From: an uncultured Verrucomicrobiota bacterium
GTDB taxonomy: Bacteria > Verrucomicrobiota > Verrucomicrobiia > Verrucomicrobiales > Verrucomicrobiaceae
Direction: 5' to 3'
DNA length: 60,549 nt
NCBI GenBank assembly: GCA_903848465.1
Contig: CAINGK010000136.1
Span: 1-60,549 of the forward strand
The notes below the pieces were generated by a model. The model was not told the DNA's origin, searched no databases, and saw only the letters and a list, made by a program, of their open reading frames with translations. The position numbers and the translations under genes are program-made. The stretch's first letter is position 1; each line of letters begins with the position of its first letter. Below, in pieces: positions 43,454-52,022 of the stretch.

Positions 43454-43768
43454 TTAGCAGCAGGGTTTGGTTGTGGCCTTTTTCGGCGCGAGCTGGTCAA
43501 GACAACGGAGAAAGTCACCGAGGCAGTCACATGCTAGGCGGTAGTAGATATTGAGGCCGCGCTTGTCCGAAACGAGCACACCGGCCTGGCGCATCATGCT
43601 CAGGTGCTTGGAGACGGTGGACATGTCCGCGCCCACGAGGTCCTTCAGATCACACACACACATTTCCCCCTCCATCAGCGCCTCCGCGATGAGCAGGCGG
43701 GACGGGTGCGCCAGCGCCTTGATCACGGCAGCGCGTTTGCTGGAGGCGGTTTTTTGGGCGGATGTCAT
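43454..43768 (-). CDS. arsR: ArsR-family arsenite-responsive repressor
   Basis: The protein has 104 residues from the ATG at 43768. The winged helix-turn-helix contains the arsenite-sensing motif EMCVCDLKDLVGADMSTVSKHLSMMRQAGVL, with the CVCD cysteines that release DNA on binding As(III) or Sb(III). Residues LNIYYRLACDCLGDFL add further cysteines, and the tail ends KPCC. It heads the operon and probably represses its own promoter through the palindrome at 43771-43798, which lies directly before the start codon. Confidence 0.93.
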   Translation of the reverse strand: MTSAQKTASSKRAAVIKALAHPSRLLIAEALMEGEMCVCDLKDLVGADMSTVSKHLSMMRQAGVLVSDKRGLNIYYRLACDCLGDFLRCLDQLAPKKATTKPCC

Positions 43769-43770
43769 CA

Positions 43771-43798
43771 ATTTGGTTATTTGGCTAAATAACCAAAT
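43771..43798. promoter_or_regulatory. ArsR operator palindrome
   Basis: Perfect 12-bp arms atttggttattt (43771-43782) and aaataaccaaat (43787-43798) flank four bases. The palindrome lies two bases upstream of the arsR start codon and covers the predicted -10 element, so a bound repressor would block RNA polymerase. Confidence 0.85.
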
Positions 43799-43814
43799 AC
43801 TTGCCTGACCGCAA
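43786..43814 (-). promoter_or_regulatory. Predicted promoter of the arsenic operon
   Basis: On the minus strand TTGCGG (43809-43814), a 17-base spacer and TATTTA (43786-43791) form a sigma-70 type promoter. The -10 box is inside the operator. Transcription would begin near 43779, giving a very short leader of about ten bases. Confidence 0.6.
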
Positions 43815-44008
43815 GCGGTTTCCTTTCAGCCTTTCTCCACTCCCTGCGGCGGCCATGGAAAACCGCCATCGGACGGGGCTGCGCCGCCCGCGCCGGGCCG
43901 ACAGCCCGCCACACTGAACCTGACGTGCCTTGATTGATGCTGGACAGACGCGCCGCGACAAGCCATATGATAACGGCTTTTCCCGCCGCACACACGTATC
44001 CCTTGAGC

Positions 44009-44623
44009 ATGAGTCAATTGGTGATCCCCCAAGCCTTCCGCCTCGCCCTTCTTTCCGCCCTCGCTCTGCTGGTATCCTGCCAGAGTTCGGGTTCACGTGG
44101 ACAGACGCAGTATCTCGAAGCCTTTTCCACTGGAAGCGTACCGCATTCCTCCATGTACAACGCCGATCAGGACTCCTACTGGGATGGCGATGGCATGTCC
44201 GGCGCTCCCAGCATCATCATCGACATCAGCGACCAGAAGGCCTACTTCTACAAGGGCGGCGCACTCGCTGGCGTGTCCGCCCTTTCCACCGGCGACGAAC
44301 GGCATGCGACCACTACTGGCAAATTCAAAATTTTTGAAAAGGACCAGTGGCACAAATCCAACCTCTACGGCGACTTTGTGGACAGCGCTGGCAACGTCGT
44401 CATGGCCAACATTGACGTCACCAAGGACAAGCCACCACCCGGCACACGGTTTGAAGGCTCCAAGATGCACCATTTCATGCGCTTCGTGGGCGGCATCGGC
44501 ATGCACGAGGGCTTCCTCCCCGGCTACGCTGCCTCGCATGGCTGCGTACGCATGCCACCGCACATGGCGGCCATTTTTTACAACAACGTCGCCAAAGGCA
44601 CTCCCGTCACGGTACGGCCCTGA
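44009..44623 (+). CDS. L,D-transpeptidase (YkuD) lipoprotein
   Basis: The protein has 204 residues from the ATG before SQLVIPQ. The lipobox LVSC gives lipidation at C24. The YkuD domain (about 65-204) starts PSIIIDISDQKAYFYKGG and has the catalytic motif H177-G-C179-V-R-M in YAASHGCVRMP. It would make 3-3 peptidoglycan cross-links or attach proteins to peptidoglycan in the periplasm. It is divergent from the arsenic operon. The rhodanese gene follows after 21 bases. Confidence 0.9.
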   Translation: MSQLVIPQAFRLALLSALALLVSCQSSGSRGQTQYLEAFSTGSVPHSSMYNADQDSYWDGDGMSGAPSIIIDISDQKAYFYKGGALAGVSALSTGDERHATTTGKFKIFEKDQWHKSNLYGDFVDSAGNVVMANIDVTKDKPPPGTRFEGSKMHHFMRFVGGIGMHEGFLPGYAASHGCVRMPPHMAAIFYNNVAKGTPVTVRP

Positions 44624-44644
44624 TGATTCAACGCTGCTGCAGTC

Positions 44645-44989
44645 ATGACACCGGAAACCCCGCTCGAAATCGGCCCCACGGATGTCAGCTATATGCTAGA
44701 ACGCCCCGGCGAGCGCACCTTCCGCATCATCGACTGCCGCGAAGAAAGTGAGTGGCATATCTGTCGCCTGCCAGACGCGCACCTTGTCCCCCTATCCCGC
44801 TTCGGCGAGCTAGCGCCGCAGGTCTTCGCGAATGTTCAGGAGCACCTCATCATCTACTGTCACCATGGCATGCGCAGCCTCCGCGCCGCACAGTTTTTAC
44901 GGCAGCACGGCTTTGCCAATGCGCAGAGCATGCGCGGCGGCATCGACGCCTGGGCAGACATGGTAGATCCCGCTACGCCACGTTACTGA
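44645..44989 (+). CDS. Single-domain rhodanese
   Basis: The protein has 114 residues. The loop C72-H-H-G-M-R in LIIYCHHGMRSLRAA carries the sulfur-accepting cysteine; RIIDCREESEWHICRLPDAHLVPL is the family start. It has no signal peptide, so it is cytosolic and probably moves sulfane sulfur. The six-residue active-site loop is that of true sulfurtransferases, rather than the longer Cdc25-like loop. It lies downstream of the L,D-transpeptidase gene in the same direction. Confidence 0.9.
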   Translation: MTPETPLEIGPTDVSYMLERPGERTFRIIDCREESEWHICRLPDAHLVPLSRFGELAPQVFANVQEHLIIYCHHGMRSLRAAQFLRQHGFANAQSMRGGIDAWADMVDPATPRY

Positions 44990-45068
44990 CACACATCCCG
45001 GGTGAGTTTGCTGTGGCACATGAATGCCGCGCAGCTACCCTCCACGCCACCCCCGCCCGCACGCACGC

Positions 45069-46043
45069 ATGGTTCGACTTCTCACACAGCAAGGACAGCT
45101 CATCGACTGGAACGACGAAAAGACACTTCCGTTCCCGGACAATCTCGTCTTTCTTGATCTGCTGAACCCCGGCCGTGCCGAGGAACTGGAAGCTGAAAAA
45201 TGGCTCGAGTACCAACTCCCCACGCGTGAAGAAATGCAGGAGATCGAGGAATCCAGCCGACTCTACACAGAGAAGGGCACGCTCTACATGACTGCGTGGC
45301 TGCCCGTCGGACTGGACACGCCTGATCCTGACAACACGTCCATTTCATTCGTCATTGCGCCAGATTGCCTGACCACCGTGCGCTATGCCGACCCACTGTC
45401 CTTCCGCATTCTTGTGGACCAGGCCAAACGCCAGTGCAGCACGCCGCTGACCAGTGACGCGGTCTTTCTCCTCCTGCTGGAGCTCATCGTCGCCCGCATC
45501 GCCGACGCACTGCAGGGCGTCGAGGGCGACATGAAAAAAATCTGTCGTGACATCTTCAGCCTGGACCCGCACAAAGCGCACGTCACGGTGGAAAAAGACC
45601 TCAGCGATGTCGTCAAGCTGCTGGGACGCCGCAGCGCCCTCGTCGCCAACGTGCGTGAAAGCCTGCTCAGCATCAGCCGCATGCTGCAATATTTCCTCAA
45701 CAACGCCGCCACCTGGATGCGTGGCGATCTCGCCGCCCAGTTCCGCAGCGTCATGCGCGACATCAAGAGCATGGACGACTACACCAACCAGCAGACGCAG
45801 GAGATGACCTTCCTGCTGGAGTCCACCCTCGGCCTCATCAACATCCAGCAGAATCAGATCATCAAGATCTTCACCGTCGCCAGCGTGCTCTTCATGCCAC
45901 CGACCCTCATCGCCAGCATCTACGGCATGAACGTCGGCCTCCCCGCCCCCAGCAACGGCTGGGCCTTCGTCCTCGTCATGCTCATGATCGTCCTCTCCGC
46001 GATCCTGCCCATCGTGTACTTCAAGCGCAAGCGGCTGCTGTAA
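45069..46043 (+). CDS. corA: CorA-family magnesium transporter
   Basis: The protein has 324 residues. A large cytoplasmic N-terminal domain (EEMQEIEESSRLYTEKGTLYMTAWL ... TTVRYADPLSFRIL) precedes two C-terminal membrane helices. The ion-selectivity motif G286-M-N288 is in SIYGMNVGLPAPSNGW, after the first helix. It moves Mg2+, possibly Co2+ or Ni2+, across the inner membrane as a pentamer. The ATG at 45069 gives the usual start. The stop codon is six bases from the stop of the convergent sulfatase. Confidence 0.92.
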   Translation: MVRLLTQQGQLIDWNDEKTLPFPDNLVFLDLLNPGRAEELEAEKWLEYQLPTREEMQEIEESSRLYTEKGTLYMTAWLPVGLDTPDPDNTSISFVIAPDCLTTVRYADPLSFRILVDQAKRQCSTPLTSDAVFLLLLELIVARIADALQGVEGDMKKICRDIFSLDPHKAHVTVEKDLSDVVKLLGRRSALVANVRESLLSISRMLQYFLNNAATWMRGDLAAQFRSVMRDIKSMDDYTNQQTQEMTFLLESTLGLINIQQNQIIKIFTVASVLFMPPTLIASIYGMNVGLPAPSNGWAFVLVMLMIVLSAILPIVYFKRKRLL

Positions 46044-46049
46044 GCAGCA

Positions 46050-47555
46050 TCACTGATCCAGCCCCTTCATGGGGAAGTCCGCGCTCGGTGCATGCTGCCC
46101 GGCCATGAGCGTTTTCATCTTGGCAATCAGATCGGGATGTTCGGCGGCGAGGTCTTTGGTCTCAGCGGGATCAGTGGCGATGTTGAAGAGTTCTTCGGTC
46201 ACGGCAGCAGCAGCTTTCGCTTTGCCTCTAGGGGTGAGGTTGCGGCGCACGAGTTTCCAGTCGCCCATGCGCAGCATCTGCTGGCCGCCATAGCTGGGGA
46301 ATTCGCGGTAGAGGAACTCGCGGGCGGACTGTGACTTACCCAGCAACGTCGGAGCGAAACTGATGCCGTCGGTTCGCGGTGTTTTGTCTTTGGCACCAAC
46401 GAGTTCGAGCAGGGTGGGCATCCAATCTTCAAAACCGGTGATGCGGTCGCTGGTGCCGCCTGCTTTGATCCTGCCCTGCCACCGCACGACGCAGGGCGAG
46501 CGGAAGCCACCTTCATACAGCGTACCTTTGCCGTCGCGGCGACCTTCGCTGGAGTTGAAGAAGGCGCAGTCGGTACCGGCGAGTCCTTGGTGGGTGCCGC
46601 TGACGGGACCGTTGTCACTGACGAAGACGAAGATCGTGTCAGCATCGAGCCCGAGTTCGGTGATCAACGCCTGCATGCGCCCGATCTCGCGATCCATGCG
46701 CGTGATCATCCCCGCATACGCGGCCTTGGGCTTGAAGTGGGGCAGGTAGCCGTTGCCACCGGGATACGGGGGATCGTCGAACTTGCCCAGGTATTCCTGC
46801 AGCGAGTCATCCGGCACCTGCAGGGCGACGTGTGGCACGGTGGTGGGCCAGTAGAGAAAGAACGGCTTGTCCTTGTTTACACGGGCAAATTTCAGCGCCT
46901 GCTCTGCGATGAGGTCGGCGGAGTACTCGCTGCCCTTGAAGCGCTGGTAGCTCTCCGGCTTCGACGGGTCTTCACCGGGTTTGAGTTTGTCAGCGGAGGG
47001 AAACGGCGGGTTCTTGAGTTCGATGGTGTGGTCGTTGTCCCAGAGATAGGTCGGATAAAAATTGTGCGCCACTCCCTGACAGTTGTAGCCGAACCAGCGG
47101 TCAAAGCCGTGCTTGAGTGGCTCCCCAGTGGAGCCCGGGCCTCCGAGTCCCCACTTGCCGAAGCCACCCGTGGTATAACCCAGTGGTTTCAAGACTTCGG
47201 GAATAAGGACCGTGCTGGCTGGAATGGGAAACTGGCCTTCGTGTTCGGGCTTGCCCATCTTGGGCAGGCCCTTGGCATCGTCTGCCTGGCGGTTGTCGCG
47301 AATGAAGGCATGGCCTGGGTGCAGGCCGCTCATCAATACACAGCGCGACGGCGCGCACACGGCATTGCCGCAGTAATGCTGCGTGAAACGCATACCCTCA
47401 GCCGCCATGCGGTCGATATGGGGTGTTTTGATGATCTTCTGTCCGTAACAGCCGAGATCACCGGGGCCAAGGTCGTCAGCCATGATAAAAATAACATTGG
47501 GCTGGCGTGCTTGAACCGTCAGGGTCAGGGCGAGCAGAAGAAGGAGCGACTTCAT
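46050..47555 (-). CDS. Sulfatase (formylglycine type)
   Basis: The protein has 501 residues with a signal peptide (about 1-16). The metal-binding start is RQPNVIFIMADDLGPGDLGCYG, and the modification motif is C67-A-P-S-R in NAVCAPSRCVLMSGLHP. The segment VFVSDNGPVSGTHQG and the later SLLELVGAKD/DWKLVRR region are typical of arylsulfatase A-like enzymes. It is expected to remove sulfate from a carbohydrate outside the cytoplasm. Its ATG overlaps the stop of an upstream 51-codon membrane protein, so the two are cotranslated. A maturase is not encoded nearby. Confidence 0.94.
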   Translation of the reverse strand: MKSLLLLLALTLTVQARQPNVIFIMADDLGPGDLGCYGQKIIKTPHIDRMAAEGMRFTQHYCGNAVCAPSRCVLMSGLHPGHAFIRDNRQADDAKGLPKMGKPEHEGQFPIPASTVLIPEVLKPLGYTTGGFGKWGLGGPGSTGEPLKHGFDRWFGYNCQGVAHNFYPTYLWDNDHTIELKNPPFPSADKLKPGEDPSKPESYQRFKGSEYSADLIAEQALKFARVNKDKPFFLYWPTTVPHVALQVPDDSLQEYLGKFDDPPYPGGNGYLPHFKPKAAYAGMITRMDREIGRMQALITELGLDADTIFVFVSDNGPVSGTHQGLAGTDCAFFNSSEGRRDGKGTLYEGGFRSPCVVRWQGRIKAGGTSDRITGFEDWMPTLLELVGAKDKTPRTDGISFAPTLLGKSQSAREFLYREFPSYGGQQMLRMGDWKLVRRNLTPRGKAKAAAAVTEELFNIATDPAETKDLAAEHPDLIAKMKTLMAGQHAPSADFPMKGLDQ

Positions 47556-47707
47556 GGTGGATGGGAAACGGCTGCGGGAGCGGTTTCTTGTTTCGCTTTG
47601 CGTTTCGGCAGCGAATCGAGCTGCCATTGCAACCACAACGTCAGCAGCAACATCGCCGCGATGAGCAGGAAGATGACGTAAAAGCCGGGGCGGGAGAGAA
47701 ACTTCAT
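47552..47707 (-). CDS. 51-residue single-span membrane protein coupled to the sulfatase
   Basis: The frame starts MKFLSRPGFYVIFLLIAAML, has one hydrophobic helix (about 8-27), then a short basic and alanine/proline-rich end. The stop overlaps the sulfatase ATG (ATGA at 47552-47555), which supports expression. A longer open frame to 47815 is possible but would overlap the divergent beta-helix gene. No family was recognised. It may anchor or assist the sulfatase, or only set its translation. Confidence 0.6.
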   Translation of the reverse strand: MKFLSRPGFYVIFLLIAAMLLLTLWLQWQLDSLPKRKAKQETAPAAVSHPP

Positions 47708-47780
47708 GAGCAGAGCCGCAAACAATGAAAGCAGACGAAAAAAGCGAGTTTTATCCTGCTCGCGCCGTCTTTCCCATGCC

Positions 47781-48665
47781 ATGAAATTTTGCGCCCTGCT
47801 TCTTCTGTTTTCCACCGCCCTCCAGACTGCACAGGCGCTCCCTGAAGCGGAACTGCAGCGCTACATTGATGAAGCGATCAAGGCGGGTGGTGGCGAGGTG
47901 GTCATTCCGCCGGGGGTGCATCTCATCGAGTGCGGACTGATGGTGAAAGATGCGAAGAAACTGCGCATCGTCGGTCTGGAGGCGGAGGAGACGGTGCTGA
48001 AAGCAGCGTCAGATAAGATTACGCTGATCAGCCTCATGGGTTCCTGTGAAAATGTGCGGATCGAAAAACTGAGCTTCGAGGGAGGCGTATTTGGCGTCTG
48101 GAGGCGTGTGCCAGAAGAGGCACAAATAAAGGGAGATCCGAAGTTGATTGGCTTCACCATCATGCGCTGTTTTTTCCAACATCAGCATTCAAACGCTGTC
48201 TTACTGGGAGCAGCCGAACAGACAACCGTGGAGGACTGTAGTTTTAGCGACATCAACAGTGTGTCGCTGATGTTCGGCGGAGGTTCAGCGGAGGGGATCG
48301 TCCGCCACAATCATTTCATCCGTTGCCGCACAGCGGTGGCACTTTTGGGGACAAGGAAAATCTCCGTGGTTGCCAATGAGATAAGCCATTGCTCCACCGG
48401 CGTTTCCATCGGCTGTTCTTCGAGTGGCGTTACAGGCCTTCAAAATGTGGTTTTATCAAATGCCATGGATCATTGCAAAGAAGCCGCAGTCGCAATTCAC
48501 GACAAGACCCGGCAAAACTCAGTGCTTCAAAACGACATCACCAACTCCGGCAAAAACGGCATTATCCTCTCCGGCGAAGCCCAAATCTTGAAGTCCAACA
48601 AAATCACCGGCAGCGGCATGAAGGACATCTTGATCCAAGAAGGAAAACACGAACTCGCCGACTGA
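47781..48665 (+). CDS. Secreted right-handed parallel beta-helix protein
   Basis: The protein has 294 residues with a signal peptide (about 1-19, ending AQAL). The mature part begins with a pectate-lyase-like cap (LQRYIDEAIKAGGGEVVIPPGVHLIECGLMV) and continues with repeated coils of 22 to 25 residues: VRIEKLSFEGG, TTVEDCSFSDINSVSLMFGGG, ISVVANEISHCSTGVSIG, SVLQNDITNSGKNGIILSG. This matches the NosD/beta_helix family. No catalytic residue is apparent; such proteins bind or cleave polysaccharides. It is divergent from the sulfatase operon, 73 bases between starts. Confidence 0.82.
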   Translation: MKFCALLLLFSTALQTAQALPEAELQRYIDEAIKAGGGEVVIPPGVHLIECGLMVKDAKKLRIVGLEAEETVLKAASDKITLISLMGSCENVRIEKLSFEGGVFGVWRRVPEEAQIKGDPKLIGFTIMRCFFQHQHSNAVLLGAAEQTTVEDCSFSDINSVSLMFGGGSAEGIVRHNHFIRCRTAVALLGTRKISVVANEISHCSTGVSIGCSSSGVTGLQNVVLSNAMDHCKEAAVAIHDKTRQNSVLQNDITNSGKNGIILSGEAQILKSNKITGSGMKDILIQEGKHELAD

Positions 48666-49841
48666 TCAGCCGCCATAAAGCGCTCGCACCAGCCCCAGGG
48701 CACGCTCTCCCGGCAGCGCCCCGATTTCCATCTGATTCATCGTGTAAGCGAAGCTGATGCCATTCTCAGGATCGGCAAACGCCACACTACCACCCGCGCC
48801 CGGATGGCCAAAGGCGAGACGGCTGGGGCCGTAAAGCTGGCGCAGTTTGCCGCCATCAGATTCAGGGTCCTCGTTCAAAGGGTCCTGCATCATGCCGGTG
48901 GAGAAAGCGATGGGAGTGAGCAGCACGGAGTCGTTCTCCTGCGAGAGCGTCTGTTCAAACCGCCGCACCACGGTTTCAGGAACAAGCTGCACCCCATTCC
49001 AACGGCCGCCCTGGGCCAGCATGGCGTAAAATTTGGCCAGACCCTGCGCGCTGCCCACGCCACCCATGCTGGCGTAGCCGCGCGACCACATCTCGCTCTG
49101 ATTGAAGTCGCTCACGGCGTTCAGGCCAAAGGGCGAGGTGAAGGTGCGCTGCGTGAGGGTGCCCGCAGAGTTGAAGGCTTTAATAAACGGTTGGTCGCTG
49201 TTAGCGATGCTGATCTTCCCCGGATACACCGGCGAGACGCGGTCCCACTGCGCGCTGGGAAGCCCGATCCAAAAATCGAGAGCCATCGGGCTGCCAAACA
49301 CTTCGCGATAGTACTCTCCGAGCGATTCCGCCTCGGTGAGACGGCGTACGATTTCATCCAGCAGAAAGCCAAAAGTGCGCGCGTGGTAGCCCTGCCGCGT
49401 ACCGGGCTCCCACAAGGGGCGCTGGTGTTCGAGCGCTTCGATCACGGCGTCGTAGTTGTAGATCGGCACACGTTCATCCAGGGCGCACAAGCCAGCCGTA
49501 TGCGAGAGCAGATGGAAGAAGGAGATGTGGGATTTGCCACCCCCGACAAATTCCGGCCAAACTTCGGCCACGGGACATTCGAGCGGGACGCCCGCCTCTT
49601 CGAGCGCGAGCAGGCAGCACACCGCAGCAGGGCCTTTGGTGGCGGACCAGACAGGCACGAGCGTCTGCAGATCCCATTCACGGGTGTGCGCCCGGTCACG
49701 ATGACCATGCGCGAGGTTCAGCACCTCCTGCCCATGCTGCCAGATGGAAACCGATGCCCCCATCTCCCAGCGGGTACGGAAATTTTCCTCAAAACAGGCG
49801 CGTACGGCCTGGAGATTGGCGGGGCTAGCAGGTGAGCTCAT
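48666..49841 (-). CDS. Beta-lactamase-fold serine hydrolase (EstB-like)
   Basis: The protein has 391 residues and no signal peptide. The serine beta-lactamase/penicillin-binding fold is shown by S66-A-T-K69 in VPVWSATKGPAAV, the tyrosine in GYHARTFGFLLDEIVRRL, and HPGAGGSVAFADPENG in the KTG position. It is therefore more like cytosolic esterases of family VIII than a true beta-lactamase. It may cleave small esters. Its ATG overlaps the stop of the TPR gene upstream (ATGA). It faces the beta-helix gene; the two stop codons adjoin. Confidence 0.88.
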   Translation of the reverse strand: MSSPASPANLQAVRACFEENFRTRWEMGASVSIWQHGQEVLNLAHGHRDRAHTREWDLQTLVPVWSATKGPAAVCCLLALEEAGVPLECPVAEVWPEFVGGGKSHISFFHLLSHTAGLCALDERVPIYNYDAVIEALEHQRPLWEPGTRQGYHARTFGFLLDEIVRRLTEAESLGEYYREVFGSPMALDFWIGLPSAQWDRVSPVYPGKISIANSDQPFIKAFNSAGTLTQRTFTSPFGLNAVSDFNQSEMWSRGYASMGGVGSAQGLAKFYAMLAQGGRWNGVQLVPETVVRRFEQTLSQENDSVLLTPIAFSTGMMQDPLNEDPESDGGKLRQLYGPSRLAFGHPGAGGSVAFADPENGISFAYTMNQMEIGALPGERALGLVRALYGG

Positions 49842-50323
49842 ACGCGCTGGGACTCCAGTTGAGAGCGCAAACAGTCCAGATCACGGTCTTTTCGGGCATG
49901 CTGGCGCAGCTCACCATCCATCTCGAATGCCCGCCGCAGGTAGGTGAGAGATTTTTCCAGATGGCCAAGGCACGCTTGGTAGCAACCCATGTTGTAGTAA
50001 TAGACCGGCTTGGCACGCAGGGTGGCGGGTCCGCGTGAGAGCACATCCACCGCCTCGGCGGTGCGTCCGAGTTCGTGCAGGCAGAAGGCGGCATGAATGA
50101 AGCCGCCGGGCTCCATCGGCTCCTGGGAGCAGAGCCGGGTAGCCAACGCCAGCGCCTCCGCCCAACGGTGCGCGCCCATGAGGCAAAGCAGGGTGATTTC
50201 GATGACATCCACCCGGTTGTGCATTTCCGCCGGCAGCGGGGACAGTTCCACCCGGGCCTCATCAAAGAGGCCCAGCTCTACGTAGCCTTGGGCGGCGATG
50301 ATCCTGCGTTCTGCTTCGGTCAT
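49838..50323 (-). CDS. Tetratricopeptide-repeat protein
   Basis: The protein has 161 residues and no signal peptide. Consecutive helical pairs fit TPRs: AQGYVELGLFDEARVELSPL, LLCLMGAHRWAEALALATRL, HAAFCLHELGRTAEAVDVLS and NMGCYQACLGHLEKSLTYL. The end (DGELRQHARKDRDLDCLRSQLES) matches proteins of similar length in other Verrucomicrobia and some Proteobacteria. It is translationally coupled to the serine hydrolase and could be an adaptor for it. The partner is not known. Confidence 0.85.
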   Translation of the reverse strand: MTEAERRIIAAQGYVELGLFDEARVELSPLPAEMHNRVDVIEITLLCLMGAHRWAEALALATRLCSQEPMEPGGFIHAAFCLHELGRTAEAVDVLSRGPATLRAKPVYYYNMGCYQACLGHLEKSLTYLRRAFEMDGELRQHARKDRDLDCLRSQLESQRV

Positions 50324-50423
50324 GGTGAGTGAGTACGGCTAGATGAGAACGCAAAGCGCGCGCGGGAACAAGATTTTTCGTGACTGATGACACGCAAAAG
50401 AAGGTCCTTCGCACTTATCAGCA

Positions 50424-50999
50424 TTAAACAGCGTCGGCCTTCACCTCGCGCAATTTCTTTGCCATCTCCATGCGCAATCCGATTTCCCAGCAACTCCAGG
50501 TAGCGATATAACTGATGAGAGCTACCACCGCCCCGAGAATGATGCCGCCGACCAGCATGACTGGCGCATGCTCCTTGAGCACGATCCAGGCATCCACAAT
50601 CGACTCAGGTAAGTGGGTGGGGAATGGCGAGGTGGGCACCGTGGTGTAAAGGGCCAGCACCCATTTGCCGATAGCGTACTCCAGCCAGGCCATGAACGGC
50701 ACGGTGACCGGATTGCTCACCCAGCACAAGGCGATGGCGATGGGAATGTTCACCCGAAAAATGGCGGACATGATGATGGCCGCTGGAGTCTGGATGGGCA
50801 GCAGTTGCAGGGTGATGAACATGCCGACGGCCATGCCGCCGGAGAGGGTGTGCTGCGTGGGCTTCCACACCCGCTTGTCCAAAAAGTGCCGGGCAAACCA
50901 CCGCCGCGCGGGGCTTTGCCGCAGTTTGCGCGGGTGCTTGAGGAAACGGATGGTTTTAAACACCGAACGGCGAAACCAGCCTCTGGCCATCGCGTACAT
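50424..50999 (-). CDS. DUF2062 membrane protein
   Basis: The protein has 191 residues from the ATG before YAMARG. DUF2062 is visible as QHTLSGGMAVGMFITLQLLPIQTPAAIIMSAIFRVNIPIAIALCWVSNPVTVPFMAWLEYAIG, with three to four membrane helices; the last (APVMLVGGIILGAVVALISYIA) is before a basic tail. The function is unknown; relatives often occur near lipid or envelope genes. It starts two bases after the uppP stop and is clearly cotranscribed with it, consistent with an envelope role. Confidence 0.85.
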   Translation of the reverse strand: MYAMARGWFRRSVFKTIRFLKHPRKLRQSPARRWFARHFLDKRVWKPTQHTLSGGMAVGMFITLQLLPIQTPAAIIMSAIFRVNIPIAIALCWVSNPVTVPFMAWLEYAIGKWVLALYTTVPTSPFPTHLPESIVDAWIVLKEHAPVMLVGGIILGAVVALISYIATWSCWEIGLRMEMAKKLREVKADAV

Positions 51000-51001
51000 G
51001 A

Positions 51002-51805
51002 TCAGTGCCCTCCTCCATTGTAAACCCATACCAGCAGAGCCGAGCCGAGCGCGATGCGGTACCAGGCAAAACCGTTGAACGTATGCCCCTGGACAAAACG
51101 AATAAGCCACTTCACCACGATGAAGGCGGAGACACCAGCAACCACAGTCCCTAGCGCGACCATGGCCCAGTCCTCATTCCCTGCCTCACCGTCTTTAATG
51201 GCAGAAAGAACTTTGAAGGCACCGGCTGCCATCAAGGTGGGAATGCCCAACAAGAAGGAAAACTCCGTGGCTGCAGGCCGTGACACGCCAAAAGCCAACG
51301 CCATCAGGATGCTGGCCCCCGAACGTGAGGTGCCGGGAAACACTGCCGCGAGCAGTTGCGCCAGCGCCACTGCAACTACGACCGCCCAGGTGATGTCCGC
51401 CGTGCCGGTCTTACCCTTGTGCAGAAACTCCAGCACGAGAATGATGACACCACCGATCAAGGTGGCCCAGGCCACAGGCGGGATCGTCTCTGGCAGCTTG
51501 ATGCCGAGCTTTTTGATCAGCAAACCACCCACAGCGGTGATGAAGAACGCCACAAACAGCTTCGCCAGATAGTCCCGCGTGGTGGCATCTCCTAATGTAG
51601 TGGCCAGATGCTTCAGCCGCTGGGTAAACACCGCCAGCACCGCGAGGACGGCACCGCTCTGAATCACCACATTGAATAGATCGCTCTTCTGCGGCAGCCA
51701 GTGCAGATTTTGTGGAATCAACAGATGCCCGGTGGATGAGATGGGGAGGAATTCGGTGACACCTTCAATGATGCCGAGGAGGATGATCGCGAGCCAGTCG
51801 GGCAT
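51002..51805 (-). CDS. uppP: Undecaprenyl-diphosphatase
   Basis: The protein has 267 residues and about eight membrane helices. It recycles undecaprenyl diphosphate to the monophosphate carrier used for peptidoglycan and O-antigen synthesis. The two active-site boxes are intact: EGVTEFLPISSTGHL near residue 15 and VFPGTSRSGASI near 160. The ATG at 51805 gives PDWLAIILLGIIEG, the normal start; upstream open frame to 51880 lacks similarity. It heads a short operon with the DUF2062 gene. Confidence 0.95.
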   Translation of the reverse strand: MPDWLAIILLGIIEGVTEFLPISSTGHLLIPQNLHWLPQKSDLFNVVIQSGAVLAVLAVFTQRLKHLATTLGDATTRDYLAKLFVAFFITAVGGLLIKKLGIKLPETIPPVAWATLIGGVIILVLEFLHKGKTGTADITWAVVVAVALAQLLAAVFPGTSRSGASILMALAFGVSRPAATEFSFLLGIPTLMAAGAFKVLSAIKDGEAGNEDWAMVALGTVVAGVSAFIVVKWLIRFVQGHTFNGFAWYRIALGSALLVWVYNGGGH

Positions 51806-52022
51806 GACGTGAGGAGAGGGGATTTGGGAGAGAACTGGATAACAATCAGGCGGACCGCGCAGTTTGCAAGTTCCCTGCACTTCACTCCATGCATTGAACC
51901 TGATAATTCAGCAGCAAGCCGCCAATCTCTTCCAACGCAATGGTTTTCAGACTGGCCTTTGCAACGATTTCGACTACCATCACTTCCCTTTCGGCATGCC
52001 ATTCAGTGCCTCCAGCCCCTCA

